From: Sphingobacterium sp. GVS05A
Lineage (GTDB): Bacteria > Bacteroidota > Bacteroidia > Sphingobacteriales > Sphingobacteriaceae
Direction: 5' to 3'
Assembly: GCF_019969845.1 (NCBI RefSeq)
Contig: NZ_JAHXYR010000005.1
Location: forward strand, 186,001-250,000
Length of the DNA stretch: 64,000 nt
Part shown: piece after piece, positions 1 to 8,025 of the stretch
Position numbering within the stretch: the first letter of the stretch is position 1
Layout: every line of letters starts with the position of its first letter
Program-made: the position numbers and the translations under genes
Notes under the pieces: generated by a model
What the model was told of the DNA's origin: nothing
Seen by the model: only the letters and a program-made list of their open reading frames with translations
Databases searched by the model: none

Positions 1-553
1 GAATATCTTTGACGCACTTTGGGAGCAGAACCCGTCCATGGGCTGGGGATTTGTACCCTTAACAGCTTATCAGGTAGGGGGAAAAGAGGCAGTATTGGAA
101 CCGCTGCATGAGCATCAGGAGGATTATAAACAGCTGATGATGCAGTACTATGGTGCGGGGGTGCAGGCCTGCTACCGCGGTCCCCGCCTTTATGATACGG
201 AGCAGACCAAGCAGACGGTGATTGATGTCATTCAATGGTATAAAAAATACCGCACGATCCTCAATGCTGATCTGATTCACTTGCGTCGCGCAGATGGTCG
301 TGATTGGGATGGCTTTTTGCATGTGAATGCAGCTGAGAAAGGGAGCAAGGGATTGGGGATGCTGTTTAATCCGTTGAAAACTGCCATCACAAGGACCATT
401 GAAATACCTCTTTATTACACGGGATTAAAGGGAGCTGCGAAAATAACCTTTGATGACAAGACCGTAAAAACAGCGTCTTTGGATCATCTTGGTAAAACGA
501 CAATGACCATTACAATACCGGCCGAGAGCTACCGTTGGTTTACGGTGGAGTAA
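1..553 (+). CDS. C-terminal part of a putative secreted glycoside hydrolase (5' truncated)
   Basis: The frame is open from the window edge (first full codon at base 2) to a TAA at 551-553, giving about 183 residues. The piece has the end of a (beta/alpha)8-like catalytic region (NPSMGWGF, GVQACYRGPRLYD, WYKKYRTILN, LRRADGRDWDG) followed by a small all-beta domain (residues about 120-183) with the short strands usual after the barrel in alpha-galactosidase-like enzymes of Bacteroidota polysaccharide loci. That it is a glycosidase is inference from these blocks; the substrate is not visible. A strong terminator lies 160 bases downstream. Confidence 0.55.
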   Translation, partial: NIFDALWEQNPSMGWGFVPLTAYQVGGKEAVLEPLHEHQEDYKQLMMQYYGAGVQACYRGPRLYDTEQTKQTVIDVIQWYKKYRTILNADLIHLRRADGRDWDGFLHVNAAEKGSKGLGMLFNPLKTAITRTIEIPLYYTGLKGAAKITFDDKTVKTASLDHLGKTTMTITIPAESYRWFTVE

Positions 554-710
554 ATCCTCCGGATGCAGTGCCGCTTGACCACAGGGGTATGAGCGACTAT
601 GGTGATCGCTTAGAACAGGGATTATATCCTGAAGCTGCGGATGAAGATCCCAGCAAAAGAATAGTAGTGGTATCTGTTACAGTTAGGGTGTGCTTTTAAC
701 AGGCTGGATG

Positions 711-738
711 GCCCCTCTATTTTTGGAGGGGCTTTTTA
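711..738 (+). terminator. Rho-independent terminator
   Basis: GCCCCTC (711-717) pairs perfectly with GAGGGGC (726-732) around an 8-base loop and is followed by TTTTT. It would end the transcript of the partial glycosidase gene. The 150 bases between that stop and the hairpin show no convincing coding sequence. Confidence 0.8.
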
Positions 739-762
739 TGTTTCAAGCCTTTTGTCTACTAT

Positions 763-1368
763 CTATAGCTGGGCCAGATGTTCGGGACAATCAATCTGTA
801 ATACTGCAACAGCCATATACTGTTGCAGCAGGTTGCAGTAGTGAAGGTTTTCTTTCTTTCGGTAATGCTGGCAGGTCTGACACATCCGCTGATGGCTGAT
901 GACATTGACGCGGTATAGATTGTGCAGGAGCTGCGAAAGGGCAGAAAAGAGGTTTTCTTTATCTATAGCCGCCATTTCTCCTATGCCCGACAGCAGTGCC
1001 CTGTCAAAAAGAGCGGCCTCCAATGCGCTTTTTCGGCCCTTCGCAAGTAGCTGGATCGTAAACTTTCTGGAGTCCGAAGGGTCGTATACTTTTTCAATCA
1101 GCATTTTACGTTCCAGTAGCTTAATGGTGTCGCTGATGCTGGCTTTGGAGATATTAAATGTGCCGGAAAGTAGACTTACGCTAACCTGTTGCTCCGGATG
1201 CTGGAGCAGGAAAAGAAGGATTTGCAGCTGTATCGGATTGATGGACTGCTCGGTCGCCTTCTTCCAGGCAAGGGTACGCAGCACCTGCGATACTTTCTCC
1301 AAGGCGGATACGATCTTACGGTCGATCGCTGTCGGAGTGCTGACTGCTGTTTTGAAAGAGCTAATCAC
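763..1368 (-). CDS. MarR-family winged-helix regulator with a cysteine-rich tail
   Basis: A winged helix-turn-helix of MarR type is readable: PIQLQILLFLLQHPEQ, then SLLSGTFNISKASISDTIKLLERKML as recognition region, then the wing DPSDSRKFTIQLLAKGR. After the dimerisation helices a tail carries four cysteines (CQTCQHY, HYC, DCPEH), which could bind a metal or sense redox state; that is inference. The start is uncertain: GTG at 1368 overlaps the stop of the DUF2024 gene and leaves a natural N-terminus, while ATG at 1404 and GTG at 1428 lie deeper inside that gene. It probably controls the neighbouring CPVC thioredoxin-like gene. Confidence 0.75.
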   Translation of the reverse strand: MISSFKTAVSTPTAIDRKIVSALEKVSQVLRTLAWKKATEQSINPIQLQILLFLLQHPEQQVSVSLLSGTFNISKASISDTIKLLERKMLIEKVYDPSDSRKFTIQLLAKGRKSALEAALFDRALLSGIGEMAAIDKENLFSALSQLLHNLYRVNVISHQRMCQTCQHYRKKENLHYCNLLQQYMAVAVLQIDCPEHLAQL

Positions 1369-1624
1369 AACCTTCCATTTCGATAATAAAATAACCTTTT
1401 GCATGCAGGCTCTCCAGCATCTCCGCACTGGCGATTTCCTGATGGCATAAGCGGCACTCCTTGGCTGTTAACTGCAAATCCGCGTGTTGTTTTGTGGCCA
1501 GGTATTCTTTCCCCATTTTATGGATAATGGCCTCTTCAAGGATGTACGCCGGAGCAATAATATCAAAATGCATCGTTTCGCCATTTTGTTTTTTTACATA
1601 GGTATCCCAAACTGTTACTTTCAT
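1361..1624 (-). CDS. DUF2024 family protein
   Basis: An 87-residue protein beginning MKVTVWDTYV, with the pattern of the small DUF2024 family (KQNGETMHFDII, ILEEAI, ATKQHADLQLTAKECRLCHQE). The function of the family is not known. It contains two cysteines spaced C-x2-C (CRLC). It overlaps the start of the MarR gene, so the two are probably co-translated. Upstream, a terminator hairpin separates it from the thioredoxin-like gene, so its expression may depend on read-through. Confidence 0.7.
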   Translation of the reverse strand: MKVTVWDTYVKKQNGETMHFDIIAPAYILEEAIIHKMGKEYLATKQHADLQLTAKECRLCHQEIASAEMLESLHAKGYFIIEMEGCD

Positions 1625-1656
1625 TTTTTTTAATTTTTTAAGATTGAAAACAAGAA

Positions 1657-1691
1657 AAAGGCTGCAAGCTAGTGGTGCTCTTGCAGCCTTT
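1657..1691 (-). terminator. Terminator or attenuator after the thioredoxin-like gene
   Basis: AAAGGCTGCAAG (1657-1668) pairs perfectly with CTTGCAGCCTTT (1680-1691) around an 11-base loop. On the minus strand the hairpin is followed by a T-rich run. It sits between the thioredoxin-like gene and DUF2024-marR and would reduce transcription of the regulator relative to the first gene. Confidence 0.75.
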
Positions 1692-1695
1692 GGTA

Positions 1696-1929
1696 CTAAC
1701 CCTTTACATCTGCCAGGGAGGCACCGAAGTTGATATGTAAAACATTTCCATTGGGTGTGACCAGCGCTGGTACCGACTGGATCCCTGCTGTTTCCGCTTC
1801 ACCGATACGTGCTCGGTCTTCGCCAATATTGACAACTTCGACATTCGCTTCGCCGATAAGGCCAATAATATCTTGTTCTGCGCTGACACAAACCGGACAG
1901 CCGGCGTGATAAAAAATTGATTTTTTCAT
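1696..1929 (-). CDS. Small thioredoxin-fold protein with CPVC motif
   Basis: A 77-residue glutaredoxin/thioredoxin-like protein starting MKKSIFYHAGCPVC. The CPVC pair near residues 11-14 is the redox centre, and SVPALV supplies the cis-proline loop. A longer reading to 1965 exists, but ATG 1929 puts the start directly before the first beta strand. It is cytoplasmic (no signal peptide). Its promoter region carries a perfect inverted repeat suited to the nearby MarR protein, so a thiol or electrophile stress role is plausible but not shown. Confidence 0.75.
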   Translation of the reverse strand: MKKSIFYHAGCPVCVSAEQDIIGLIGEANVEVVNIGEDRARIGEAETAGIQSVPALVTPNGNVLHINFGASLADVKG

Positions 1930-1967
1930 ATTGATTGAATCATTAAGTGATGACCTTATTGTCAATA

Positions 1968-1991
1968 CAAACTTAGTTAGGTGTCCTAACT
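1968..1991 (-). promoter_or_regulatory. Promoter -7 box with overlapping inverted-repeat operator
   Basis: The perfect repeat AGTTAGG-TGT-CCTAACT occupies 1975-1991. On the minus strand it runs directly into TAAGTTTG (1975-1968), a match to the Bacteroidota -7 consensus TAnnTTTG. The ATG of the thioredoxin-like gene lies 38 bases beyond. A dimeric repressor bound here would block the polymerase; the MarR gene two positions downstream is the obvious candidate. No TTG -33 element was seen. Confidence 0.6.
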
Positions 1992-2035
1992 TGTAGCTGA
2001 TCCAGAATGGCGAAATTTAGCCAAAACTGGTGGGG

Positions 2036-2680
2036 CTAGCTTGTTTTTAACCTATCTATGGGCTGCTGGTATTCAAATATTTCAATAATGTTTTCGGCCA
2101 GTTCTTTTCCATAATGCTGCTCCACCAAATAAAGTGCCGCATCTATTCCTGCGGTTATTCCAGCAGTGGTGATCAACCGTTTCTGATCGACAAACCGAAC
2201 AGCACGTTTGACGTTACTTTTTGGATTGTGCTGTTCTAAAGCATCCAGCAGCATGGCGTGGGTCGTAATTGCATAATGATCCAGAATACCGGTTTTGGAC
2301 AGCAGCATGCTTCCGGTGCAAACTGTAAAAATAATCGTGCCGCGGTCATAGTGATTTTTGACCCATTTCATTAAGGTTTGCTGAAAATCATTATCCTGTA
2401 GGTACTCCATGACGCAATCGGGATTGGCTCCCGGAATAACAATCATATCCGGAAGGGGAGCGGTTTGTATGCTGTGCGTCGGGATGATTGCCATGGTCGC
2501 CGCTTCCATTTGCACGGCTTCTCTGGTCTTCCCGACGGTATAACAATGATAACTTCCGGCTGCGATGACATTGGCCTTGATAAATACATCCAGTGGACCA
2601 TTGAGATCAAGTGCCTCGACTTGATCATAAATTAAAAATGCGACATTCATGCTTTTGTTGTTTTGGTTTGAATTCATCAT
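2036..2680 (-). CDS. DJ-1/PfpI family protein (GATase1-like)
   Basis: A protein of 214 residues from the ATG at 2680 (an upstream TTG at 2689 is less likely). It shows the DJ-1/PfpI fold: NVAFLIYDQVEALDLNGPLD at the start, DMIVIPGANP, and the nucleophile elbow FTVCTGSMLLSKTGIL with the conserved cysteine. It lacks the AraC-type DNA-binding half of its neighbour, so it is more likely an enzyme of the isocyanide hydratase/amidase type or a chaperone-like protein than a regulator. The substrate is unknown. Confidence 0.75.
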   Translation of the reverse strand: MMNSNQNNKSMNVAFLIYDQVEALDLNGPLDVFIKANVIAAGSYHCYTVGKTREAVQMEAATMAIIPTHSIQTAPLPDMIVIPGANPDCVMEYLQDNDFQQTLMKWVKNHYDRGTIIFTVCTGSMLLSKTGILDHYAITTHAMLLDALEQHNPKSNVKRAVRFVDQKRLITTAGITAGIDAALYLVEQHYGKELAENIIEIFEYQQPIDRLKTS

Positions 2681-2774
2681 GATATACAAGTTGTTGTTCG
2701 TTAAATTGGGACATAGTTTTCCCTGCCGGTGATTGAATACCAGTATTTTTGTGATTTTAATAAGGTGAAATGGA

Positions 2775-3773
2775 CTACTCGCTGCCTTTACAGGTCTTTC
2801 GGAATTGAACTGGAGAAATGGAAAGGTATTTCAGAAATAGGCGTCGAAGGGAGACTACATTTCCAAATCCGCATTTTTGTGCAATCATAGCTAGGCTCAT
2901 ATCGGTATATTCCAGCATGTTTTTGGCCTGATCCAGTCGCATTTTCTCCAGAAACTTACCGGGTGTCATACCTGATTCTTTGAGAAATACCCTTGAGAAA
3001 TTACGGACACTCATATAGACAGATTCCGCCATATAGTCTATACTGACCGCTTGGCCAAGCTTATCTTTGAGCAAATCCCTGATTGTCTTTGTGAAGGGGG
3101 ATAATAGATCATAGTCGCTAATCAGATTTCCAAATTGGGTCTGCACACCTGGGCGTTTCAAATAAAGTACAAGATGTTTGGCTACTTCGGAAGCTAAAGG
3201 TTTTCCAAAATCTTCTTCCAATAGTGCCAAGGCTAGATCTATTCCTGACGTTACTCCACCTGAGGTATAGATGCCCTCATCACGGATAAAAAACGGATTG
3301 ACATTCACTTCAAGCTCGGGATAGTCCTTTTGCAGGATAGCAGCGTATTTCCAATGGGTCGTGACCTGTTTACCTCTTAATAATCCCGCTTTGGCCAAAA
3401 CAAATGCCCCGACACAGACTGATCCGATACGTCTTACACTTGTAGCCCGACGTTGCAGGTACCTGTAAAGGTCGGTGTTGATTTCATCCAGCACGCTAAG
3501 TTCGGTACCGGCAACGAGTAGCGTATCTATCGGAAAATCATCATCATCAATGGAATGACCGCAGGTAAGGGGAATTCCAGCACTTGAATATACGATCTTA
3601 TCTGAGGTACTGGATATCAGCTCCACTTCATACTTCAGTGCGCTATCATCTGGCAAAAAGTGGTTGGCAGACATAAATACATCACAGGGACCCGCAACAT
3701 CCAATAACTGAACCCCCGGCAAGATCAAAAGTGCAATTGTTTTTATTTCTGTTTGTTTCGCTGTGTTTTCCAT
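2775..3773 (-). CDS. GlxA-type transcriptional regulator (DJ-1/PfpI plus AraC HTH)
   Basis: About 332 residues. The N-terminal half is a DJ-1/PfpI domain (IALLILPGVQLLDVAGPCDVF, then SVCVGAFVLAKAGLL at the nucleophile position); the C-terminal about 100 residues form an AraC double helix-turn-helix (YMAESVYMSVRNFSRVFLKE, GMTPGKFLEKMRLDQAKNML, IAQKCGFGNVVSLRRLF). Such proteins sense a small molecule through the enzyme-like domain. The ATG at 3773 is preferred over a TTG at 3794, because the latter lies inside the -7 box. The adjacent PfpI gene may be a target or partner. Confidence 0.85.
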   Translation of the reverse strand: MENTAKQTEIKTIALLILPGVQLLDVAGPCDVFMSANHFLPDDSALKYEVELISSTSDKIVYSSAGIPLTCGHSIDDDDFPIDTLLVAGTELSVLDEINTDLYRYLQRRATSVRRIGSVCVGAFVLAKAGLLRGKQVTTHWKYAAILQKDYPELEVNVNPFFIRDEGIYTSGGVTSGIDLALALLEEDFGKPLASEVAKHLVLYLKRPGVQTQFGNLISDYDLLSPFTKTIRDLLKDKLGQAVSIDYMAESVYMSVRNFSRVFLKESGMTPGKFLEKMRLDQAKNMLEYTDMSLAMIAQKCGFGNVVSLRRLFLKYLSISPVQFRKTCKGSE

Positions 3774-3791
3774 CGTGTACGCTGTATGGTA

Positions 3792-3822
3792 CAAATGTAC
3801 GAAGAAGGTGATATGGCTACAA
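3792..3822 (-). promoter_or_regulatory. Promoter of the GlxA-type regulator
   Basis: On the minus strand TTG (3822-3820) is followed after 20 bases by TACATTTG (3799-3792), matching the Bacteroidota -33/-7 pattern. Transcription would start near 3787, giving a leader of about 14 bases before the ATG at 3773. Confidence 0.6.
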
Positions 3823-3995
3823 TGACAAAGAATGGACAGATTCGGCCATCTCTAGGATGATAAAAAAAAATAGTTTATTTTCGGATATTGCTGAATATGA
3901 TTATTTGTATAAGTGAAATTAAAATCGGTTGTTGAATGCAAATAGTTATGAGTCAGCTGCTAGGAATAAGGAGGAAAAAAATAAAAACCAGTTTT

Positions 3996-4523
3996 ATGAA
4001 TGTAAAAACACGAATAAAAGCTATTGCCTTTATGTCCCTTTGTCTGTTATGTACCATTGGTCATGCACAGGAAAGCAACAATAATAAAAAATTATGGGCA
4101 AAATCAATTTTGAATAAGAAGGCACCAAAATTGGAAGTAGAGCAGTGGCTGTCTGATACGCCGGAGACAAAGGGCAAATTTGTACTTATTGATTTCTGGG
4201 CGACATGGTGTGGACCTTGCCGTAGGGTCATTCCCGAATTGAATGAGTGGCATAAAAAGTATGGGGACAAGCTCGCGATAATTGGTGTTTCAGACGAAGC
4301 GGCTACTGTAGTTCAAAATGCCAAGGAAATTAAAATTGATTATTACAGTGCCGTAGATACAAAAGGCAAACTAAAAAAAGAACTTGAAGTCCAGGGGATA
4401 CCACATTGCATTTTGCTAGACCCTGATGGTATTGTCCGTTGGGAAGGATTTCCGACTTTGGAAAACCACGAACTTACGGAAAGCGTACTCACTAATATTA
4501 TAAAAAAATATAGTAAAAAGTAA
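3996..4523 (+). CDS. TlpA-like thioredoxin family protein, exported
   Basis: About 175 residues from ATG 3996, the start that gives a clean signal peptide (positive MNVKTRIK, hydrophobic core, cut after GHAQ). The thioredoxin core FWATWCGPC holds the redox pair near residues 72 and 75, and the cis-proline loop is GIPHCILLDPDG. It should act in the periplasm as a thiol-disulfide reductase of the TlpA/ResA kind. An in-frame ATG at 3936 would spoil the signal peptide. No partner genes for cytochrome maturation are nearby. Confidence 0.85.
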   Translation: MNVKTRIKAIAFMSLCLLCTIGHAQESNNNKKLWAKSILNKKAPKLEVEQWLSDTPETKGKFVLIDFWATWCGPCRRVIPELNEWHKKYGDKLAIIGVSDEAATVVQNAKEIKIDYYSAVDTKGKLKKELEVQGIPHCILLDPDGIVRWEGFPTLENHELTESVLTNIIKKYSKK

Positions 4524-4664
4524 CGATAATAACTGTAAAGTAGTGCTGCTAGTGGGCTACATGATGCTACGGTATGATGGATTAAATAAAATTATTAAAA
4601 AATTGTATGGTGAATTAATCTTTGCGCGAACGAAAGAGTCATAGTATTAAATAATCTGTATTTT

Positions 4665-5444
4665 ATGTTGAAATATACCCTCATTTTCTTTCTGGTTCAG
4701 TTGATCGGAATTAATCTACAAGCCCAGTATCGTCCTTCCAATATGGGAAGAATTACAGTTGTTTCCGAAAGTCAGCCCTTTATTCTTTCCTTGAACGGGG
4801 TAGCTTATAACGATCGGCCGGAATTGCAGGTGACCATCGATGGACTTTCGGATCAGTTGTATACTATTAGCACCCTGATAAGTGGAAGAGGACAGCGGGA
4901 AATGGAACGGAGGCAGATTACTGTACGCAATGAAAATGGTGATTTTGTGGAGATGATCTTTAAAGTCGGAATTCAGCGCAATACACGGAGCCGTAGCCAG
5001 CTTATTAATCTATTTGCTCAAATTCCTATAGACATGTCGTTGGTAGACAACGGTAATGGCGTGGCTTATGCTTACGGTGCACCGGGCAGACCTATTCATC
5101 TGGGTGATAATCCGGATATGGGGATCCCACCGATAAATTCCATTACACCGATCACCAGGGCAGAATTGGATCGTTTATTCAGTCTTATGAATAGGGAACC
5201 TTTTGACGATGCAAAATTCAAAATAATTAACCCGATTTTTTCTGAGACAACACTTCGCGTTGAACAAATTAGTGAAATCATGAAACGTTTTCAATGGGAT
5301 GACGAAAAGCTGAAAGTCGCCAAGGCTGCCTACGGAAATTGTTCGGACAAAAGAAATTATTCCACATTGACAGGAAACTTTACTTTCCTGGGTAATAAAA
5401 ATGATCTGCTTGACTTTATAGAAAAGCAGCAAAGAATGAGGTAA
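4665..5444 (+). CDS. DUF4476 domain-containing secreted protein
   Basis: 259 residues with a signal peptide (MLKYTLIFFLVQLIGINLQAQ). The first half is rich in beta strands (RITVVSESQPFILSLNGV...). The last about 95 residues match the DUF4476 layout: short helical repeats FDDAKFKIINP, QISEIMKRFQWDDEKLKVAKAAYGNCSD, then GNFTFLGNKNDLLDFIEKQ. The family is common in Sphingobacteriaceae and Flavobacteriia; its role is unknown. It stands alone between a plus-strand thioredoxin gene and a minus-strand membrane gene. Confidence 0.8.
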   Translation: MLKYTLIFFLVQLIGINLQAQYRPSNMGRITVVSESQPFILSLNGVAYNDRPELQVTIDGLSDQLYTISTLISGRGQREMERRQITVRNENGDFVEMIFKVGIQRNTRSRSQLINLFAQIPIDMSLVDNGNGVAYAYGAPGRPIHLGDNPDMGIPPINSITPITRAELDRLFSLMNREPFDDAKFKIINPIFSETTLRVEQISEIMKRFQWDDEKLKVAKAAYGNCSDKRNYSTLTGNFTFLGNKNDLLDFIEKQQRMR

Positions 5445-5524
5445 ATAGTATTGGAAACGGGTAGTTCCCTATAGATTTTTATTATTCAATTTTGGTTATA
5501 CATTTAAAAATTCTGGTTAGGGGA

Positions 5525-6007
5525 TCATTTTTTTGTACGAATGAAAATCATCGCAATGACTGTCGTGACAGCACCGAAAATGAAAGCAAAAATAGTGGAA
5601 TTAATGGCATAATTCTTATAATTGAAATTCGCCTCCGCTTCGGCCGTTGTTTTGTAATAGCCTATTTCGACCGATCGTTTGATGACGTTGGGGAAATACT
5701 CAGGCGTGATGACATAAGAAATAATCCATTGTGTCAGCGGGCTTAATAAAGCGATAATAACAGAAAGTACTAGGCCCGAAATTAATCCTTGGATATAGCT
5801 CATATTGCCATGGTAGAAATTTTTCTTCTTATCTTTCAGTGCCAGAACCATAAATAGAATTGCCGGGATAGCAAAAAGATTGGTCAGGTAAAGGTGATAG
5901 TCAATATACTTGCCATGGAGCCCACACATTTTTTCTAAGAGCATCCACGCTAAAGTCATCAGTGTGAAAAAAATAGCCCATTTGATCTCAATTTTAATAT
6001 TTTTCAT
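5525..6007 (-). CDS. DUF4199 domain-containing membrane protein
   Basis: 160 residues with four predicted membrane segments (about 10-28, 42-60, 75-98 and 135-155). The arrangement, with a hydrophilic stretch YFPNVIKRSVEIGYYKTTAEAEANFNYKNYA between segments 3 and 4, fits the DUF4199 family found widely in Bacteroidota. The function is unknown. It has no obvious operon partner. Confidence 0.8.
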   Translation of the reverse strand: MKNIKIEIKWAIFFTLMTLAWMLLEKMCGLHGKYIDYHLYLTNLFAIPAILFMVLALKDKKKNFYHGNMSYIQGLISGLVLSVIIALLSPLTQWIISYVITPEYFPNVIKRSVEIGYYKTTAEAEANFNYKNYAINSTIFAFIFGAVTTVIAMIFIRTKK

Positions 6008-6338
6008 AATGCTCAGTTTTAGATGGTATCTTGTTATTTCTCTGGAAAATCATCAATAATCGGTTTATTAAATATACTATTAATTCGGCTACAAATAACG
6101 AGGTTTTATCCGTTTTTTTGCAGTACCTAAATTGACTAAACTCCGGTCAAAAGCGATTCATCTCCGAAGTAATCCTGTAGAAATATTCCGTACTGACAAA
6201 CTGTTGTCTTTTGTTTTATTAATTTTATGTACCAGCAATAGGGGGGGCGGGTTGACAATGCAATAAAATGCTGCACCTTGTAGAAATATATCTGTGGGGA
6301 TAATCTGTCGAGAGCTGGAAATAATAAATAAACCACAA

Positions 6339-6932
6339 ATGAATAAGATACAACAGATAAAGGAAGTGCAGTCCATCAGTATTCATACACAGGCGGAATG
6401 GCGACAGTGGCTAATGGATAACCATCTTGTGGAGAAATCCGTGTGGATTATCTGTCATACAAAGAATTCGGGGCAGCCGGCTGTAGCCTGGAGTGAATTG
6501 GTGGATGAAGCATTATGTTTTGGCTGGATTGATAGTACAAGAAAAACAATTCAGAAAGGCTCTTTTAAGCAGTTATTCAGCAGACGTAAGCCCAAGGGAA
6601 CTTGGTCCAAAGTTAACAAGGAAAAAATAGAGAAGCTTATAGCCAGTGGGCAGATGACTCAAGCAGGACTGGAAGTAATCCGGATGGCCCAGGAAAACGG
6701 CTCGTGGTACGTTCTTGATAGCGTAGAGGAACTGTTTATTCCAGAAGATCTGGACAGTGCATTGAAGAGCTATCCCGAGGCTGAAGCATTCTTTACCGGT
6801 TTGAGCAAATCAGCAAAGAAAATGTTGCTGCAATGGATTGCTTTAGCGAAACGTCCCGAAACCCGGAACAAACGGATCGCGGAGATTGCTGAACAGGCTG
6901 CCTGTCAAATGAAACCAAAGCAATTTCGATAA
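6339..6932 (+). CDS. YdeI/OmpD-associated family protein
   Basis: About 197 residues from ATG 6339. It reads as the YdeI/OmpD-associated (bacteriocin-protection) family: EWRQWLMDNH, SVWIICHTKNSG, VDEALCFGWIDSTRK, FSRRKPKGTWSKVNKEKIEKLI, then a C-terminal helical bundle ending LAKRPETRNKRIAEIAE. Members are small cytoplasmic proteins without an agreed biochemical activity. A reading extended upstream to 6294 lacks family resemblance. Two hairpins follow the gene. Confidence 0.8.
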   Translation: MNKIQQIKEVQSISIHTQAEWRQWLMDNHLVEKSVWIICHTKNSGQPAVAWSELVDEALCFGWIDSTRKTIQKGSFKQLFSRRKPKGTWSKVNKEKIEKLIASGQMTQAGLEVIRMAQENGSWYVLDSVEELFIPEDLDSALKSYPEAEAFFTGLSKSAKKMLLQWIALAKRPETRNKRIAEIAEQAACQMKPKQFR

Positions 6933-7028
6933 TTTTAATGATTAAATAAATATATTATTATTTGTAATTATTCTAAATAAGACTTATCTTCGAGACGACA
7001 TAAGCACTTAAATTTGTTGTTTCATAGG

Positions 7029-7090
7029 AAGACTAGTCGTGAGATTAGTCTTTTTTTATTTAGACTGCCGTAATTTTTACGACAGTCTAA
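7029..7090. terminator. Double hairpin at a convergent junction
   Basis: AAGACTA (7029-7035) pairs with TAGTCTT (7046-7052), followed by a run of T, a good terminator for the plus-strand YdeI gene. A second hairpin, TTAGACTG-c-CGTAA (7060-7073) with TTACG-a-CAGTCTAA (7077-7090), lies just beyond the stop of the minus-strand isochorismatase gene. Together they insulate the two convergent genes. Confidence 0.7.
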
Positions 7091-7100
7091 TGTGTGGTTA

Positions 7101-7739
7101 TTATTTATTCTCAAGTGCCACTTCCTGTGCTTTGTAGTAACTTTCAATCAAGGCCTGGTAATTTGGCATGACCATGGAAAGTGCTTTGGCATATTTCGCA
7201 GCATCCTTGTGTTGCCAGCTTTTTAATACCTCACTGATAACAGCAGTAGTTGTGATTGGGATAACTCCTGCCAGCTGCAGTCTTGCAAGAGTTACCTGAG
7301 TCGATAGCGGGCTCATATCGCCAGAGGCATCAATGACCGCAAATACCTCATAACCTTCGGCGATCGCTGAAATAGCAGGGAAGGCAACACAGACACTGGT
7401 CAGTACTCCCGCAATCACTAATTTTTTCTTCCCGGTATTCTTCACTGCTTGAACAAAAGCCGGAGTATCCCAAGCATTAACCTCACCAGTACGGCCAACA
7501 TATACAGCATGCGGCGCATGCTCATGGATTTCAGGCATTAATGGTCCATTGGGTCCCTTGGGTTCTGATGCAGTTGTGATGACCGGAATATTTTCTACAG
7601 CAGCAATTTGGGCTAGTGCCACGACATTGTTTCGTAATGTAGGTACTTCGATATCTTTGACTGTTTGGAATAGACCACTTTGATGGTCGATCAGTAAAAA
7701 TGCGACATCATCTGCATTGATTCTTGTTGTAAGTGCCAT
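7101..7739 (-). CDS. YcaC-like isochorismatase-family hydrolase
   Basis: 212 residues with the cysteine-hydrolase fold. The aspartate at about residue 18 (FLLIDHQ) and the cysteine at about 117 (GVLTSVCVAF) are at the catalytic positions, and NAWDTPAFVQAVK and GPNGPLMPE match the YcaC branch closely. YcaC-type enzymes are cytoplasmic and of unproven substrate. It is a single-gene unit bordered by the convergent hairpins. The 286 bases upstream show no gene. Confidence 0.85.
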   Translation of the reverse strand: MALTTRINADDVAFLLIDHQSGLFQTVKDIEVPTLRNNVVALAQIAAVENIPVITTASEPKGPNGPLMPEIHEHAPHAVYVGRTGEVNAWDTPAFVQAVKNTGKKKLVIAGVLTSVCVAFPAISAIAEGYEVFAVIDASGDMSPLSTQVTLARLQLAGVIPITTTAVISEVLKSWQHKDAAKYAKALSMVMPNYQALIESYYKAQEVALENK

Positions 7740-8025
7740 GATTTTAAAATTTTAATTTGTATAATAAATCTTTGGTTAAAGGTAGGCACGGTATTTTTAG
7801 TGGAAAATGAAGCAGATTAAGCCTAAGACTTAATGTACCTTAAGTTTTAAGGAATGAACTGTTTCGAAAGAAGCCGTTTACTAGGAATGCACTCTGGTCC
7901 GGAACCAATGGGACACTCCTTCATGCCGTACGTAAGTATGCAAATGGGAGAATTTAGCTGCGGTTAGCGAATCATAAGTCTTCTCAAGCGGATATTAAAA
8001 TAGTTCTGTTTGATGGAAAGAAGAC

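Noticed and set aside
899..1450. Long plus-strand frame of 183 codons
   Set aside because: It is the antisense of the MarR and DUF2024 genes, which have clear family features.
5492..5746. Plus-strand frame of 84 codons
   Set aside because: It lies antisense to the DUF4199 gene and has an unnatural composition.
7740..8025. tRNA or small RNA in the gap between the isochorismatase and uxaA
   Set aside because: No T-loop or cloverleaf pattern and no promoter-terminator pair was found.
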